Below, one piece after another: positions 1 through 12,547 of a stretch of DNA of 64,000 bases; position 1 is the stretch's first letter; each line of letters starts with the position of its first letter. Below the pieces are notes generated by a model. The model searched no databases, was not told where the DNA came from, and saw only the letters and a program-made list of their open reading frames with translations. Origin of the DNA: Simmondsia chinensis. Its lineage: Eukaryota > Streptophyta > Magnoliopsida > Caryophyllales > Simmondsiaceae. The stretch covers positions 17,916,005 through 17,980,004 of the forward strand of contig JAGTTD010000010.1 in the NCBI GenBank assembly GCA_018398585.1, in the 5' to 3' direction. Both the position numbers and the translations under genes were made by a program.

Positions 1-470
1 CTTATTTGTTGGATTTAGGCACCGTTGTGATTAAAGAAATGACACATGTATTGCATCAATAAGTGGATGGTTGTGGTTGGTAATGAGTCCCTTAACACAC
101 CCCCGTTTTGGTGTCAAGATGAATTTCATTTTGCTTTGCTAGAGCATCTTGTTAAAGGCTTTTGTTCTTTTTTCCATTCTTCTTGAAGCAAATTCTTGTG
201 TGATCTTTCTCCATCTTTAGGAGATAGTGACACTCATTTTTTTGGAAGATCAGTCTTTTTGCTCTTCTTCAAATCAACTTTGCCTGTCGTAAATCCTATA
301 ACTTGAGCATAATTATTGTATAATTTTTCTGCCTTTAATAGTGAGGTGAACACCATTGATATAACATCATTTTCGATTAGCTCATTAAAATTTTTGCCCA
401 TGTAAGACCATTCATTTTGCTCATGAGACCTGCAACCATAAATATCAGTTTATTTTACAAAATCAACATC
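1..470 (-). pseudogene. FAR1-type DNA-binding domain fragment
   Basis: Read on the minus strand, about 387-250 gives a FAR1-like start with the pattern MVFTSLLKAEKLYNNYAQV and GFTTGKVDLKKSKK, followed by a stop. After a frame change near 130, it continues with TRCSSKAK, MKFIL and a TNHNHPLIDA segment. The C...HNH spacing fits the WRKY-GCM1-type zinc finger of FAR1/FHY3 proteins, which derive from Mutator-like transposases. At least one stop and one frameshift break it, and the window edge cuts it. It may be a dead FRS gene or part of a Mutator-like element. The family assignment rests on motif recognition only. Confidence 0.6.
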
Positions 471-564
471 AGCCTCATAGTTGGACTGTATATCACCAAC
501 TTCTCATATTGCTTATAATTATCATCCACAATTTATAACAATTAAAAAGAAGTAATCAGTTACT

Positions 565-1380
565 TCTAATCACTATAGGATTTACTCGTGATCACCAGGG
601 AAATTATTTGTGATTAAGAATTACATGTGACTACCTCAGGAGTTACCTGTAATCACCATAAGCATTACCTGTGATCACTACGGAAATTACATGTGATCAC
701 CAAGAAAATTAAATGTGATCACCACGGAAATTACCCATGATTACTCTAAGAATTACTTGTATTCACCATAGGTCATTCACGAGGTGATTATTGGAAATTA
801 CTGTGGTGATTACTGTTAATTTGCATGGTGCTCATAGGTAATTCTCGTGGAGATCACAGGTAGTTCCCGTAGTGATCACAGGTAATTCTCATAGTGATCG
901 TAGATAATTCCAGTGGTGATTTTCTGTAATTACCTTGGTGTTGCAGGTGATTCCCCTGGTGATTATTGGAAATGCTTAGGGTGATCTTCATGTGATTTCT
1001 GTGGTGATCATAGAAAATTTTTAGGGGGATCAAAGGAAGTTCCTGTGGCGATCATAGGTACTTCTCGTAGTGATCCCATGTAATTCTCGTGGTGATCATA
1101 GGAAATTCTTAGGGGAATCAACGAAAATTTTTGTGGTGAACAAATGTAATTCTTATAGTGATCCTATATGATTCTTGTGGTGATCAAATGCTTTTCTATG
1201 GTAATCATGAGTACTTCTTATGTTAATCACATCTAATTCCCGTGGTAATCACTGATAATTCCTATGGTAATCACATTGATGACATGTAATACCAGCGGAG
1301 ATCACAAATAATTCTTTTTGTGATCTTATGTATTTCTTGTTGTGATCACATATAATTCTTGGAGTGATCATAGGCAAATC
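565..1380. repeat. GTGATCAC minisatellite with strand switch
   Basis: About 35 diverged units of 21-24 bp. Up to about 775 the units read ATTACCTGTGATCACCACGG. From about 780 they read as the reverse complement, GTGATCACAGGTAATTCTCG. Each unit contains the palindrome GTGATCAC or a variant. The array butts directly onto gypsy coding sequence near 1385, so it may have grown inside, or next to, that element. Confidence 0.85.
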
Positions 1381-1384
1381 ACAG

Positions 1385-1749
1385 TGGCTCATAGAAACAA
1401 TCAGAAACTTGCACCGAAATACTTTGGTCCATTCCAAATCCTTATTGCAGTTGGTAAGGTAGCTTACAAGATTGACCTCCCCATCTCAGCTCGCATTCAT
1501 GATGTGGTCCATGTGTCACAATTGAAGCCTCACTATGGTCCTTTACCTGATCAAAGATACGACATACCAGCTGACTTAGATGCAACACCTAAGAAGGAAC
1601 CGGAGCTGATTTTAGACAGGAAGATGGTTAATCGAAACAATCGAGTTGCCACCAAGGTGTTAGTCAAATGGAAGAAGATGCCACAAGAAGATGCCACATG
1701 GGAATTCATGTATGACCTTCAAATTCGATTTCCAAATTTTTACCCTTGA
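1385..1749 (+). pseudogene. Ty3/gypsy pol 3' end (integrase C-terminus, chromodomain)
   Basis: The plus-strand frame gives the integrase tail KLAPKYFGPFQILIAVGKVA, then HDVVHVSQLKPH and a chromodomain-like end (LILDRKMV...TKVLVKWKKMPQEDATWE) finishing at NFYP and a stop. This is the usual C-terminus of chromovirus-type Ty3/gypsy polyproteins. All upstream gag, protease, RT and integrase core is missing and is replaced by the minisatellite. The ATG at 1342 lies in minisatellite sequence and is not a real start. Confidence 0.85.
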
Positions 1750-1780
1750 GGACAAGGGTGAATTTTATGGGGGGAGTATG

Positions 1781-2175
1781 TGATACAAGACAATGTATCA
1801 ATTAAGTGGAAATTTAGCAAAATTCAGCAAAAAAGGTTCAAAAATCAGTTAAGGTGGTTCTGGCGGGAATTTGGCGGCAATTGGGCACGCGAGACGCACG
1901 TGATGAGCGGATTTTGGGCTCGTGTTCGGCATGTGCTAGTCTGGTAGTTATTCTCATTTTTTGTCATTACTTTCATTACTTAATTGCATTTCTTTTATTG
2001 TTTAATTTTTGAGTAATTAGGGTTTACTAGGGGTATTTAAGCTTAAGAATTGTATTCATTTGGGATAATCTAATATCAAATACAATCTCTCTTTTTCTCC
2101 CTTATCTGTCTCTCTTCTCCCTCGATTCTTCTTCTATCTTCTGTGTGGTTTGGAATATTGTATTGATTGTTATCA
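1781..2175 (+). repeat. 3' LTR of the left-edge gypsy element
   Basis: A polypurine tract (ATGGGGGGAG, about 1767-1776) lies just upstream. The repeat starts TGATACAAG and ends TTGTTATCA, giving TGATA/TATCA inverted ends and 395 bp. A CT-rich leader-like stretch occurs at 2085-2140. The matching 5' LTR is not in the window, so a target duplication cannot be tested. Confidence 0.75.
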
Positions 2176-4109
2176 GTAAGTTGAAGGAGATGAGAGTTAT
2201 ATATATATATAGGTGAAAATTGTCCCCCTTCCCCCCCCCCCTCGGCCCGCTATTTGCGTATGATTGGGCTAACAAACAAAAACATAATAATTATCAAAAC
2301 ATAAGATAGAGACGCTATAATAGATAATAAAAAATATTAAACAAATACTAAGATTATTATTGACAATAAAAAAAAATATTAAATAAAGTTTTTCACTCTT
2401 TTGCGTTACTCATTTAATGATGTACGTCTTTTTTTGTCAAAATTTTTTCTTTTTTTAAAATAGAATAATAATAATTACAAATTGTTAATTTTAAAGTAAA
2501 TTTAGTTAATTTTTAAGTAAGAAATATTATGTTAAAAATATGCTAAATATTTTCACTAGTTTTTATTAGTTATTTAATGATAATGTCTTGTCCTATCAAC
2601 ATTTTTACTTTTTTTAACAATAATAATATTCAGATAATATTAATTATAAAGCGTAATTATTCTAATTAAATAAAAAGCTAAAAATATATAACATTATGTG
2701 TAAATATATACACAATATACGTTGTTCTAATGTGTAATATTTACTTATTTTTTTTGTTTACACCTTTTATTTGTCATGGTCTAGTCAAATTAAGTCCCCT
2801 TTTTTTTATTTTATTTTATTTTTTGCAACTCTTTCAATATTATAAGAAATATGCATTAAACCGCGTAGCGACATGTCCTCCATCATTTTTCATTTTTATT
2901 TAATTCAAACATGTCTAGTATGCCCTTGCTTATCTATATCTATGCTAATTTATTATTCTCAAGTTTGAGACTCCACTACCCCAACCCTAATTTCATAATG
3001 ATTTACATGTATTTTATATAAAATATTTAATTATTTAAAGGAAAACAAAAATTCTAAACCACCAATCTATATCTATCCTTCTATATTTTTAACGCTAAGT
3101 GTGTCTCTCTCTAAATACAACATTACCCAAATCTAGCGCTGTCAGCAAAGGCAACAAAACTCTGTCGTTTTACGCCTTGGACAACCGCAACACCCATGAG
3201 TGAACTTGCAGATCACAAATTGGTGTAAATTAAAATGATATTAAATGAAATATATATAATTTGTGGTGTCAGTTTTTGTAACAATAAAAAAATTTAAATG
3301 TTTATTCAAAAATATATTAAATTAAAAAAAACAATATTAAATATACTCCAAAAAAATTGGTGTTTAACTCTTTAATAATAAAAGAAAAACATTAAACACA
3401 ATGTAGAAATTAATTTAGCATTGCCAATCAATATTGGAATTAATTTAAAATTGTACACCCATATCTTCTATATATTATTTTATTTCAAAGTTTCTTACTC
3501 TTCTCAAAAAGCAATGATCTCCTGATCCTTCAATTACCGGAATCCTACTAATTTTATTATTATATTATAAAAATAAAAAGGCCAAAAAGGAAGCCATTTC
3601 ACTAAAACTGCTGGGTTATGTTATTATTAAATAATAAAATGGGAAAAAAAAAACCTAACCACCCATATCCTGTAAAACTGCTTAGGTAGTTTCCATAAGC
3701 TCACACAAACAATTGGGGGCTAGAGTTGAAAAGAGTAGCAAAGGACATGTAGGTAGTCTCTACGTCTCTATGTAGATTTCAAACAAATGCATTTTATCAG
3801 GTATCATTCATCCTTGCATATTTTCAATACGCACAATATACTCTCTTATCAATTGCCTAAAATATTTTGTTATTCTTTGATTGAAATGTAGCGACCAAAA
3901 TATTTTAGATATAATACTAAATATAAACTATATTGCTAATTCATAACCAATTCTTATGCTATTTATTGTTTTCTTCTACATAATTGAGGTGAGTAATTTA
4001 TCAATCATGTAATTCATTGTCATACATAACTTATCAATAGAAAATTCCAACGAAAAAAAAAATATAATCTATAGAGCATATGATTGCTAAAATAAATTAA
4101 GGTTACAAT
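2176..4109. other. AT-rich non-coding stretch
   Basis: I see no coding sequence. It contains a short (AT)n run near 2200, a C-rich run at 2223-2241 and long A/T-rich tracts. It separates the gypsy LTR from the left end of the CACTA element. Confidence 0.6.
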
Positions 4110-4129
4110 TACTACAACATAAATGGCCT

Positions 4130-4570
4130 AACCCAACCGTCAAAAAGCGTTGCATATTTACAAATAACCGTTGCATTATGTCTAAGGGGACAATTGCATG
4201 ACCGTTGCATTAGGAAGCGTCTCCTATTCTATAGGCAACGCTTTTTCAACAATAGGCAACAATTTAAAAATTTTACCAAATAGGCAACGGTTCTATCAAA
4301 GGCAATGGTTTTAGGCTACAGTTCTAGGCAACAATTAGAAAACTGTTGCCTATATTTGGTAACACACAAAAACTGTTGCCTAAATTATGCATTACACAAA
4401 AATTGTTGCCTTCAATAGGCAACACATTACAAACCATTGTCTTTCTAAAGCAACGAATTATAAACTGTTGCCCATAACATATTAGGTAATGGCAACAAAC
4501 CATTGCCTTTCTTGTACAACAAAAACAAAGCATTGCCTATGTCGTATCAAACATAAGAATTGTTGCATAA
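4130..4570. repeat. CACTA left subterminal repeats
   Basis: A dense array of short repeats with core GGCAAC[AG]GTT or its reverse complement AACCGTTGCC, in both orientations, directly inside the left end. In En/Spm, subterminal repeats bind TnpA; that role here is inferred. Confidence 0.75.
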
Positions 4571-4794
4571 CAAAGAATCCAAACCACAAATACAACCAAT
4601 CAAATCTATATGAATTGCATAAACTAATTTTCACAAATAATCAACACTAGTTGGTAAGTGACAAAATACATGTCTCGTGTTCCAAAAAGTAACAACTTAG
4701 AAATGAAATATGAGCAATAACCATACTTGAATATTCAAAATACAAATGGTCTAGGAGACAAATTTCAAATTTAACATTGTTCTCAAAAGCTAAA

Positions 4795-4845
4795 TATCTT
4801 CATCATCTTCTTCTTCGTCCTCTTCTTCCATATATTGTATCCCCT
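4795..4845 (-). pseudogene. Possible acidic terminal exon of the TnpA-like gene
   Basis: On the minus strand an acceptor-like CTGTAG is followed by an open stretch encoding YMEEEDEEEDDEDI and a stop. It lies downstream of the TnpA/PTTA-like region, so it could be its last exon. Low confidence because of its length. Confidence 0.3.
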
Positions 4846-6500
4846 ACAGTATAACACATGTTTCAGAATAAACAGTTTTGAACATGTATTCAAAGGCATA
4901 ACATAATACCACAATCAATAATTATCATATAGTAGTCACAAGATTCATGATATCACTTCATTTAAAATGCGTATATATTTAAGTTACATGGAAGATTTCT
5001 ATGAGCTCTTTCAAAAAGATGAGCAATTTAAATTATTTTGCATTAACAACAGGATGTTAAGGTTTGGATGCAAGTCATAGTATTAGTAGAGCAATTGCTT
5101 GTCATGAATACTATATGTACTCAACTCATTAGTATTAGCTAAGATAGTTAGAATGTATTGGATTTGAATGCTACCTTTTGCCTCTAGAATATGAGTCCAT
5201 CTCAAACCTAAAGCCGGAAACGCAAACTCCCATAATCCTCGAAACACCTTTTACAATATACAAAATGTTTGCATCTTTTCTAAGCCCTTAAGGTACCAAA
5301 ATCACAAAGTCCTCTAAGCAGCTATACCTTCCAGAATCGCATCCTTTCCAATTTCTAACCACTTTTATGCAAAATAATTACCTTCTACCTCACACCCTAA
5401 AAGAAGGATAGACCAAGAGGTAACCTCTAATCTTCTTCACGATTTAGTAAATTCAAATTAATATCTTCTAATTCAGCCAGGAAGCAATTCCAACTGTTTC
5501 AATGGGGTCTGAAGCAAATCATATAAGAACTATCAATGATAGAAAGAAAAAAAAAAAAAAAAAATTGAAACTGATAAATCATGAGCAAGAAGCAGTGTTC
5601 TTTCAACAAGGAAAAAATACATATGCATCTCTTCAACAAGCAAAAGGATTCACATGGATCCCTTCCCTCCCACAGAGACTATATGTCTACACTTCCATCA
5701 TCCAAATTGACTCTACTTGACATCATCAGAAATTTAACTAGTGAGAGAAACAACTGTAAAGGCAAACATCAGAAGTCCAAATGTTGGCCTAATCCAACCT
5801 ATACAACCCTTCAGACAAGAAAAGGAATCCAAATTCAGCAAAGACACTTGTTGCTACAAGGATTCAAATTCAATTGCAAAAAGCAATTCCAATATTGGCT
5901 AGCCAGATCCTCTCTACTTCTCCCTATATTCTCTCTAATTCTCATCTGTTTCTCAATTCTTCCTCACCCCAAACTCTACTTCTTTCTAGTTCCTTAAGTC
6001 ATGATCTAAGATCCACCTCGGGTCATGACATTGCTATAATTTCAAACTCTAAAGTCTTGTGTATCATTTTCTATGATCTCAGTTATCAATTACAATTTTT
6101 CCCTCATAAGAAAATCAAGACTAAACAAGCAATTGCCACAATTCCAAACTCCAAACTCTAAAGCTGCAACATATGACTATAAAGACAACAAGTTTAATTA
6201 GATAGAGTTTCTATAGAACTTCTACTCCATACATACCACCAAAAGTGCTACGGACTAGGCACTAGTCCAGTATCTAGGTATTCTGATAGCAACTAAACTA
6301 AAAAAAGTAAGAGAAATCATGCAAGCAAATAGTTAGCAATGATGTATACGAAGATACCTCCAAAAGCAACACTTAAAGGGTCATTGTGACCTCCACCAAA
6401 AGTTTCTAGAGCACTTGCAAAAGCAACATCCTCATCATATGCATCAACAAGTTTTGAGTAACAAGATAAAAAGAAGTGATTTGGATTATTTAAAATAATA
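4846..6500. other. CACTA interior, no recognised gene
   Basis: AT-rich with an A-run near 5545-5563. Short open frames at 5502-6161 have no recognisable domains and look fortuitous. It could be intron of the TnpA-like gene. Confidence 0.45.
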
Positions 6501-6516
6501 CCTCACTTGCTCCTTG

Positions 6517-8790
6517 TCAAAGCAGAAATGGTTGATGTGCGATTGCAGAAGATTGCAAATGTACTGACTGCATTGCATTAGAAGCACTGGAACCATGAGC
6601 AATGGATCCTTGATCATTCAATAAATCACCAAAAACTGATACATCAAAGGTGACACTAAGGCAGGCTTGCTGAATCTGTCCTAAAATCATTTGTAATCCT
6701 TGTGCAATCATAGTTTTATTTTTTTCAGACTCTGCTACATATTTGGCTTCAATCGCATTTATTTCTTCTGTCCGAGTTTTTTCTAACTCTTATGCAATTG
6801 TCTTTTGCTTCAATATAGAACTAGTAACACCTCTGCCATAGAGACCTTTGCTACCGCGCTTTCTGTTGTTGTTACCCAAAAGTTTAGAAATTGCACTTTC
6901 TTTCTCACAACTCTCACCCTATTGATTTGGCAATTTTTGAAGGTCCACTTGTAATACAAGTTGAGAAATTAGAATGGAAGAGGTCCTTCATTTATAAGAA
7001 TTCAACCATAAATCAATTTCATAATGTAAAACAAAAAGTTAATCCTTACAATGATTTTATCTCGCTTATCTCCACCACTATGTTTCTTTATTTTTGGCTT
7101 GCGTGTCTCAATCCACATTTCTACTTCCGTGGGATCTTCACCAGTTTCCTTTTTTTTTTTTGTCTAGAAATCATAAGAAAATTAACAAAAGAATGACAGA
7201 TATTATCAATACACACCAAATATATACAAGTGATCTATTAACAAGTTACAACATACACATACCATTTCATCCCGTATCATAGCATAGTTATATGGGCCAG
7301 TCGTGTGCATTGTGTTGTTCTTCTTTGCCATGTCACGATTTTTTGAATTAGTCTCAGAAATTTCCTGAGAGGTTTAATATTTCGCTTGGTAATCATATAT
7401 TTGTATCATTCTTTGGTGTCAATTCATCCTATGAAATTATAAAAAGATCGATAAATAAACACATAATACCTGATCTTCCTTGGAGTTCCATTTCTTTAAT
7501 AATTCTTTAAATTATGAAATTGGTATCATCCTAGGCCGATGTTTCAACCTATCTGCATCTTTTTTGTATCTCTTGAAGTGAACATTCTTTATTCAACATT
7601 TGTATCTTCTCCATGATGCAGCTATAGTGCGCAAAACCCATTTCTTGGCGTGGTGAGGAATGACATAATTTTGCTACAAAATTCAATGTAAATGTACAAC
7701 ACATAAAGTTTGCAAGTAAATAATTAAATGTAAGAAAGGATAGAAAGTAATATAAGAACATATCTCCACAGCTCCTCCTTGATCTCAACCTTGAAAGCAT
7801 GCCAGCTCTTAACAGTCAATGGCAAAACCGTTGTATTGCGACCAAGTGATCCCAAAAAGTTGCTGAATTTGATCACTGATTCACGATCAGGACCCACAGG
7901 CTGGTTAAATTTATTTATTGTAATGTGTGTTCGATCTTGCAGCTGTCGTTCATGAATAGCATTGCACATCGTGGGCCCTCTTCTTCTTGTTTCTGAAGAA
8001 AAAAATGTTGAACAAATTCCAAAAAAAGGAAGTCGATGTGACATTGACTATCATATGAGATTAGAAATAAATGTAACTATAGTTTTATGAAAAAGGATCT
8101 TTGTAAAATATGAGATGCATTGACCTTGCTCTACACCTTCCGTTTTAGTTTCTTCGATTTGTTGTATGTGCACCTCACTTTCGTTTGAAATTCCAAGGCC
8201 CGCTTCTTGTTGTCGACTCTTAAAAGCCTTATTCATGGCTAAAGCACGATTTCTTCGTTCTTTACTTTTTTTTTTGGTAAGTCAGCGAAATAAATAGATG
8301 AAAAGAAAAATAGTACAAGCTACAAGGGGCATACCACAGGACACGGCGGAAGCCTACAAATATGAAACAATATCAAAAGATTCTTCGTTCGTTCGTTCTT
8401 TACTCACACACTTCTGTAACAAAAAGTAAGAAAAAATTGTCATTCAACATATAGGCATTCACCATAAAGTCTCACATATATAGAATCTTTTTTTATATGA
8501 TATGTACATACCTTTACACCTTCTATCAGTCCTTGGCCTTCCACATCACCTATTTGGACTGATTTCTTTTTCTTTTTCTCTCCAAAACTTTTTGATTTAC
8601 TCATAATTTTTTGCTGAAGGTTAAACATTTCAATAAATAAATCATATGTAAATAAATAGTTAGAAAATACAAATAAATAATAAAATATCAATGATAAATA
8701 AAAAGTTAGACTAATAAAGAAAATCAAATAAACATTGATCATGTGTACATTGTTAACAAATATGCATATGCACTTACAAGATTCTCCATT
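6517..8790 (-). pseudogene. CACTA TnpA/PTTA-like gene
   Basis: Several minus-strand blocks fit the plant transposase (Ptta/En/Spm) family. Around 8780 is MENL followed by a GTAAGT donor. A lysine-rich segment (MSKSKSFGEKKKKKSVQ) follows near 8600, then MNKAFKSRQQEAGLG at 8236. The family core THITINKFNQPVGPDRE with FSNFLGSLGRN is at 7830-7940. A GEDPTEVEMWIETRKPK-like block is near 7100-7150, and a glutamine-rich end (MIAQGLQMILGQIQQ) reaches a stop at 6517. TnpA-type proteins bind subterminal repeats. Reading frames shift between blocks, partly from introns and partly from decay. A LINE tail is inserted at 8267-8379. Confidence 0.65.
8267..8379 (-). mobile_element. 5'-truncated LINE 3' end
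   Basis: Read on the minus strand, a short sequence ends CGCTGACTTACC and then an A-tail (the T run at 8267-8275 on the plus strand), like plant L1 LINE 3' ends. It is flanked by copies of GATT(T)CTTCGTTC...TTTACT, a long target duplication. The right copy has gained extra GTTC repeats. Only about 110 bp of the element remains. Confidence 0.6.
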
Positions 8791-8811
8791 TCAAAATGCA
8801 AAGTGTTTGGT

Positions 8812-11800
8812 TCAAGAACTAGCATCCATATAATCCCAATCAGTATCATCTACAATCTCATCATCATCCGACTCATCTAGCTCCGGCTGTGAATTTAGAA
8901 TATGCAAAGGAATTTCAGTAGTCGAGGCAGGTAGGTCAGGCCTTGACCAATTCAATATATGATCATTTGTGGGGGCACCATAATTAGATCCAATATCAAC
9001 AGTCTCGCTCTAATACGACTCTCCAAAGGTTGCATCTGATTCTTCATTGACGTCAAATAAGTCTCTGGGATCAGCTTTCATCACATAATTCCAATTTTCA
9101 TCAATAGGATCTTGCACATAGAAAACTTGATTCACTTGGGAAGCCATCACAAACGGATCATTTGAGTAGCGTGTTCTACCAAAATTTACACGTGTCAAAC
9201 CATAGTCATCTTGCTGATCATCAAACCAGTCACACTGAAACAACATAACTTTAAATTGCCCAAAATAATCCAACTCATTGATATCCTTCACAACTCCATA
9301 GTAGCTAACATTTCCCATTATAAGATTTTTATCTCTAGAACTCGCAAAACTTCAAGTTAGTGCAGTCAAGGTGACTCCACTACATTGAGTTTTCAATTTA
9401 GAATTGCGTGCTGCTGTATGAAATCCGTAACCATTGATCAGATACCCAGTGAATCTTCTTGCGCTATAATTGGGGCCTCTTGACAATGCTTTAACTTGTG
9501 CAGATACATTCTCATTCTCTAGACGATGCCGAATCCAATAAATGAAACCTTCACTGTGATCTTGTGCCCTTGCAAATCTAGTTCTTTTACCTTGGTTATT
9601 GCTTAGATCTTGATGCTCACTGTTTGAGAAAAATAAGAGGTTATTAGACATTTAGCTTCGAATTTCAAGTGTAAATTGAGAAACATTCTAACATTAGATT
9701 ACTTACCGACCATATTCATCAATTTGATCGCAATTGAATAACACATATCGATGTGCTTGGGTCCAAGTGCGGTCATCCAAATTATATCTTTTTCCTCCAC
9801 TATGTTTCTTTCCACCAATAGGGCGACCTTGGGAAGGAAAAATAGATGACGAAGCAGATGAAGAACTACAATCAATAGCATGTCGATTTCTGGAAGGTTG
9901 ATCGCTCTTTGCCTGCACATCATAACGGAGATATCTTGTACAAAGTGTAAGGCATTCCTCTGCCAAGTACCCCTCTGCAATGGAACCCTCCGGCCTACAT
10001 TTATTTTTGACGTAGGACTTTCCTTTTCCCAGGTATCTCTCCCGAGAGAACATCCATCGATACTGCACAGGGCCTCCAAGCTATACTTCATTCACCAAGT
10101 GAATGGGCAAATGCACCATTATGTCAAGGAAACTTAGAACAAAAGTCTTCTCAATCATACACAATACATCTACAATTTCAGATTGTAAATGCTTGAGTTC
10201 TTGAGTGCTAATGACTTTGCTACATAACCCTTTAAAAAAGGCACTCAATCTAATCATCGTTAGAGCCACAGGCTTTGGCAATACTCTCCGGACTGCAACT
10301 GGAAGTAAATTATGAAGTAAGAAGTGAGCATCATGCTCTTATACCCAGAAATTTTCCTTTCTTCAGAGTTCACACGTCTAGAGATGTTCACTGCACAACC
10401 ATCTGGAAACTTAGCACTTTTTATGACATCACAAAACAAACTTTTCTCTTCACTTGAAAGTGAAAAGCATGCTCTTGGTAGAGCGACGCGTCTCTGATCA
10501 TCTTACCATTTTGGGTGAAGCTCTTTTCTAATGCCCATGGCTCGCAAATCAAAACGAGCATTTACGTGATCTTTTGCTTCCCTGGAATATCAAGAAGTAT
10601 TTCTAATATATTATCACATATATTCTTTTCTATATGCATTACACCAAGATTATGGCGCAAATTGTTATGCTTCCAATATGGCAATTGAAAGAATATGGAC
10701 TTCTTCTTCCATGGGCTATCTCTATTGCAATTTTTCTTTTGCTTCTTCCCAAACTTGTTCACAAAACCCTCCAAATTTTCCAAAACATCAACTCCAGACA
10801 TACTAGAAGATGCAGGCCTCAACTCTACATTACCATCAAAAGAACCTTTGTTATGACGCCAAGGATGTGTATTGTCTAGAAACCTTCGAGCCCCTGGATA
10901 ACAAGTCTTTCTACTGTATTTCAAATATCGAGAGCATGTATCATAATTACAACAAGGGCATGCCATCTTCCCCTTTGTGCTCCACCCAGACAACATGGCA
11001 TATGCAGGAAAATCATTAATTGTCCATAACAAAGCTGCACGCATATTAAAAGTCTCATCCATTGAAGCATCATAAGTATCTACGCCAACCTCCCATAGCT
11101 CATTCAACTCTTCAATCAAGGGTTGCAAATAAACATCAATGTCATGTCCAGGAGAATAAGGCCCGGGTATAAGCATGGATATCATAAGAAACTCAGCTTT
11201 ATTGCACAACCACGGTGGCAAGTTGTAGATTGATAACACAACTGGCCATATACTGTAAGCAACATTCATCGTCATATACTGTAAGCAACATTCATTGTCC
11301 TAAAAGGATTAAAGCCATCACTCATAAGTCCTAGCCTCACATTGCGTAGATCAGCTACAAAATCATGATGCAAAGAATCAAAGTCTTTCCATGCTTGTCC
11401 ATCAGCGGGATGACGCAACTTTCCATCTTTAGGGCGCTCTCTATCATGCCAGGTCATGGAACTTGCTGTTTGGGAAGACATGAACAATCTTTGGAGTAGA
11501 TCTTTCAAAGGAAAATATCTCAAAACCTTGGCAGGAATCTTATAGCCGGAAGCAATACTATGATTAGCTTGTAGATTATCACCCAAATTCCACCTGGAAG
11601 CACCACATATACAGCACGAAGTATCTTTTTCATGTTTTTTTCAAAAGAGCATGCAATCATTTGGGCATGCATCTATCCTTTTATAATCTAATCCTAGGTC
11701 TTTAATCATTTTTCTATCCTTGTTAAAAGTTTGGGGAAATTGTGCAAAAGGAAAAGCCTCCTTTATTGTCTCCAATATTCAGTACATGAAGAATTACTCC

Positions 11801-12338
11801 ACCCATGTTTGCACTTCACATGATAAAGTCGGATGGTGAAAGACAACACTGAAAAATTCTCACAGCCAGGATATAGCTTTTGTTGTGCATCTTCTACCAA
11901 TCTAAAGAATTTTTTAGTATTCGTATCAGGACCTTTTCTAGCTTCTCCTGCTTTGAAGCTAGTGGTTTCTTGTACCATCCCTCTAAAAATTTCATGTACC
12001 ATCTCATTCACAGAATCGCAATTATCTTGCATAATATCACGTCTGTGTTGTTGAGACCTAACAATTCTAGAAGATAATCCTTCACCATGAATATCCCAAA
12101 CTTTATAACCTTTCTTGAACCCCTTAATTATCAAGTGTTCAAATACCACAGTTCTGTAGTGAAAATAACGATTCAAAAATTTTACACAAGGACATAAGAT
12201 TTCTGGTTCATCTTCTTCCTCAGAGGTATGATTAACGTGTACTTTAGAAAATGCAAAATCAAGAAACTTTTCAAATCCATTAATATAAGTATCACTATTT
12301 CTTGGTGCATCCATCCAACTCTTCTCTATTTGTTCCAT
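8812..12338 (-). pseudogene. TNP2-like CACTA transposase, frameshifted
   Basis: All expected blocks are present in order on the minus strand. A transposase-associated domain starts at 12338 (CPCVKFLNRYFHY, KGYKVWDIHGEG). The Transposase_21 region at about 11680-10562 has DACPNDCMLF, PGHDIDVYLQPLIEELNELW, CPCCNYDTCSRYLKY and MHIEKNICDNI. DUF4218 at 10281-9700 has DIMVHLPIHL and RPEGSIAEGYLAEECL. DUF4216 at 9318-9010 has VMLFQCDWFDD. The acidic tail DDTDWDYMDASS ends at a stop at 8812-8814. The protein would cut and join the element ends. Stops and frameshifts between blocks, including a 26-bp tandem duplication at 11248-11299, make it a pseudogene. The start at 12338 is the first ATG before the associated domain. 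Confidence 0.88.
11248..11299. repeat. 26-bp tandem duplication inside TNP2
   Basis: Two adjacent 26-bp copies, differing at one base, sit in the conserved PFRTMNVAYSI region. As 26 is not a multiple of three, the duplication shifts the transposase frame. Confidence 0.9.
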
Positions 12339-12547
12339 AGCTTAAAACTATCTGAGTCATATTAAAAAATGATATTAGTATGTATAGTAATGTGAACTAC
12401 AATAAGCTTGAGAACTTTATATTATAAGGCAGTACATATAATGCAACACAAATTTTGGTTAGAATTACAACCAAAAGGAATAAATATAAAGTTAAATTAA
12501 TTCATATAAGATAGTAATGAACATGAAAAAAGCCAATGCATTAGTAC

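Noticed and set aside
565..1380. CRISPR-like array
   Set aside because: Units are directly adjacent and diverged, with no unique spacers; a plant minisatellite fits.
1249..1437. Minus-strand 62-codon ORF
   Set aside because: Runs across the minisatellite and antisense to gypsy pol; no domain.
5502..6161. Overlapping plus-strand ORFs in the CACTA
   Set aside because: No recognisable domain, A-rich run, overlapping frames; probably chance.
10634..11019. Plus-strand ORFs opposite TNP2
   Set aside because: Antisense shadows of the transposase.
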